DNA of 12,402 bases, taken from Candidatus Aminicenantota bacterium. GTDB taxonomy: Bacteria > Acidobacteriota > Aminicenantia > UBA2199. The notes under the pieces were generated by a model. That model worked only from the letters and a program-made list of their open reading frames with translations. It did not search any database and had not been told where the DNA came from. A program made the position numbers and the translations under genes. Positions 12,364 through 12,402 of the stretch are shown here, piece by piece (the stretch's first letter is position 1; each line of letters opens with the position of its first letter). The stretch lies in assembly GCA_020355945.1 (NCBI GenBank), contig CP070627.1:764289-776690 (forward strand), read 5' to 3'.

Positions 12364-12402
12364 AATGTTTCAATATAAAAAATGTTGTATAGTGCATAAT
12401 TC

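Overview
The window is bacterial DNA of moderate to low GC. It has ATGA-overlap operons, good Shine-Dalgarno sites and sigma70-like promoters, and its intergenic stretches carry several unrelated dispersed or palindromic repeats. The lineage cannot be fixed from this sequence. The repeat-rich intergenic style and the XRE protein remind me of uncultured Acidobacteriota/Aminicenantota-type genomes, but that is a weak impression from memory.

Region 1 (1-339) has no convincing gene. It holds two near-identical REP-like palindromic repeats, a diverged palindrome between them, and copies of a second dispersed element. Region 2 (340-7529, minus strand) is the downstream part of a surface-polysaccharide cluster. 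In transcription order it contains a membrane-anchored sulfatase-fold enzyme with Thr in place of the formylglycine Cys, a GT39/ArnT-like membrane glycosyltransferase, a 53-codon ORF, a SAM methyltransferase, a monotopic phosphoglycosyl transferase, a PIG-L/LmbE deacetylase and a Gfo/Idh/MocA dehydrogenase. After a 265-bp repeat-filled gap comes a left-handed beta-helix acyltransferase. The four genes from methyltransferase to dehydrogenase are joined by ATGA stop/start overlaps. The phosphoglycosyl transferase probably loads the first sugar phosphate on the polyprenyl carrier. The deacetylase, dehydrogenase and acyltransferase probably tailor an amino sugar, and the GT-C and sulfatase-fold enzymes act outside the membrane. 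A leaderless-type promoter for this operon lies inside the first codons of a divergent XRE regulator (7528-7869), whose ATG overlaps the sulfatase-like ATG in a single CATG.

Region 3 (7870-8497) is mostly non-coding: a second-family repeat next to the XRE stop, two short 9-bp tandem arrays, an 18-bp perfect palindrome, and a stretch that continues the reading frame of the next small gene past a stop codon.

Region 4 (8345-12310) looks like a small defence module. A small minus-strand gene, apparently a winged-helix regulator interrupted by TAA, is divergent from a 1133-residue SF2 helicase with a candidate nuclease domain at its C terminus. That gene has its own strong promoter with a predicted 5' leader of about 13 nt, and is followed by a perfect 22-bp hairpin. 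This candidate single-protein defence system is the most interesting part of the window. A well-placed ribosome site leading to a 3-codon ORF lies near the right edge.
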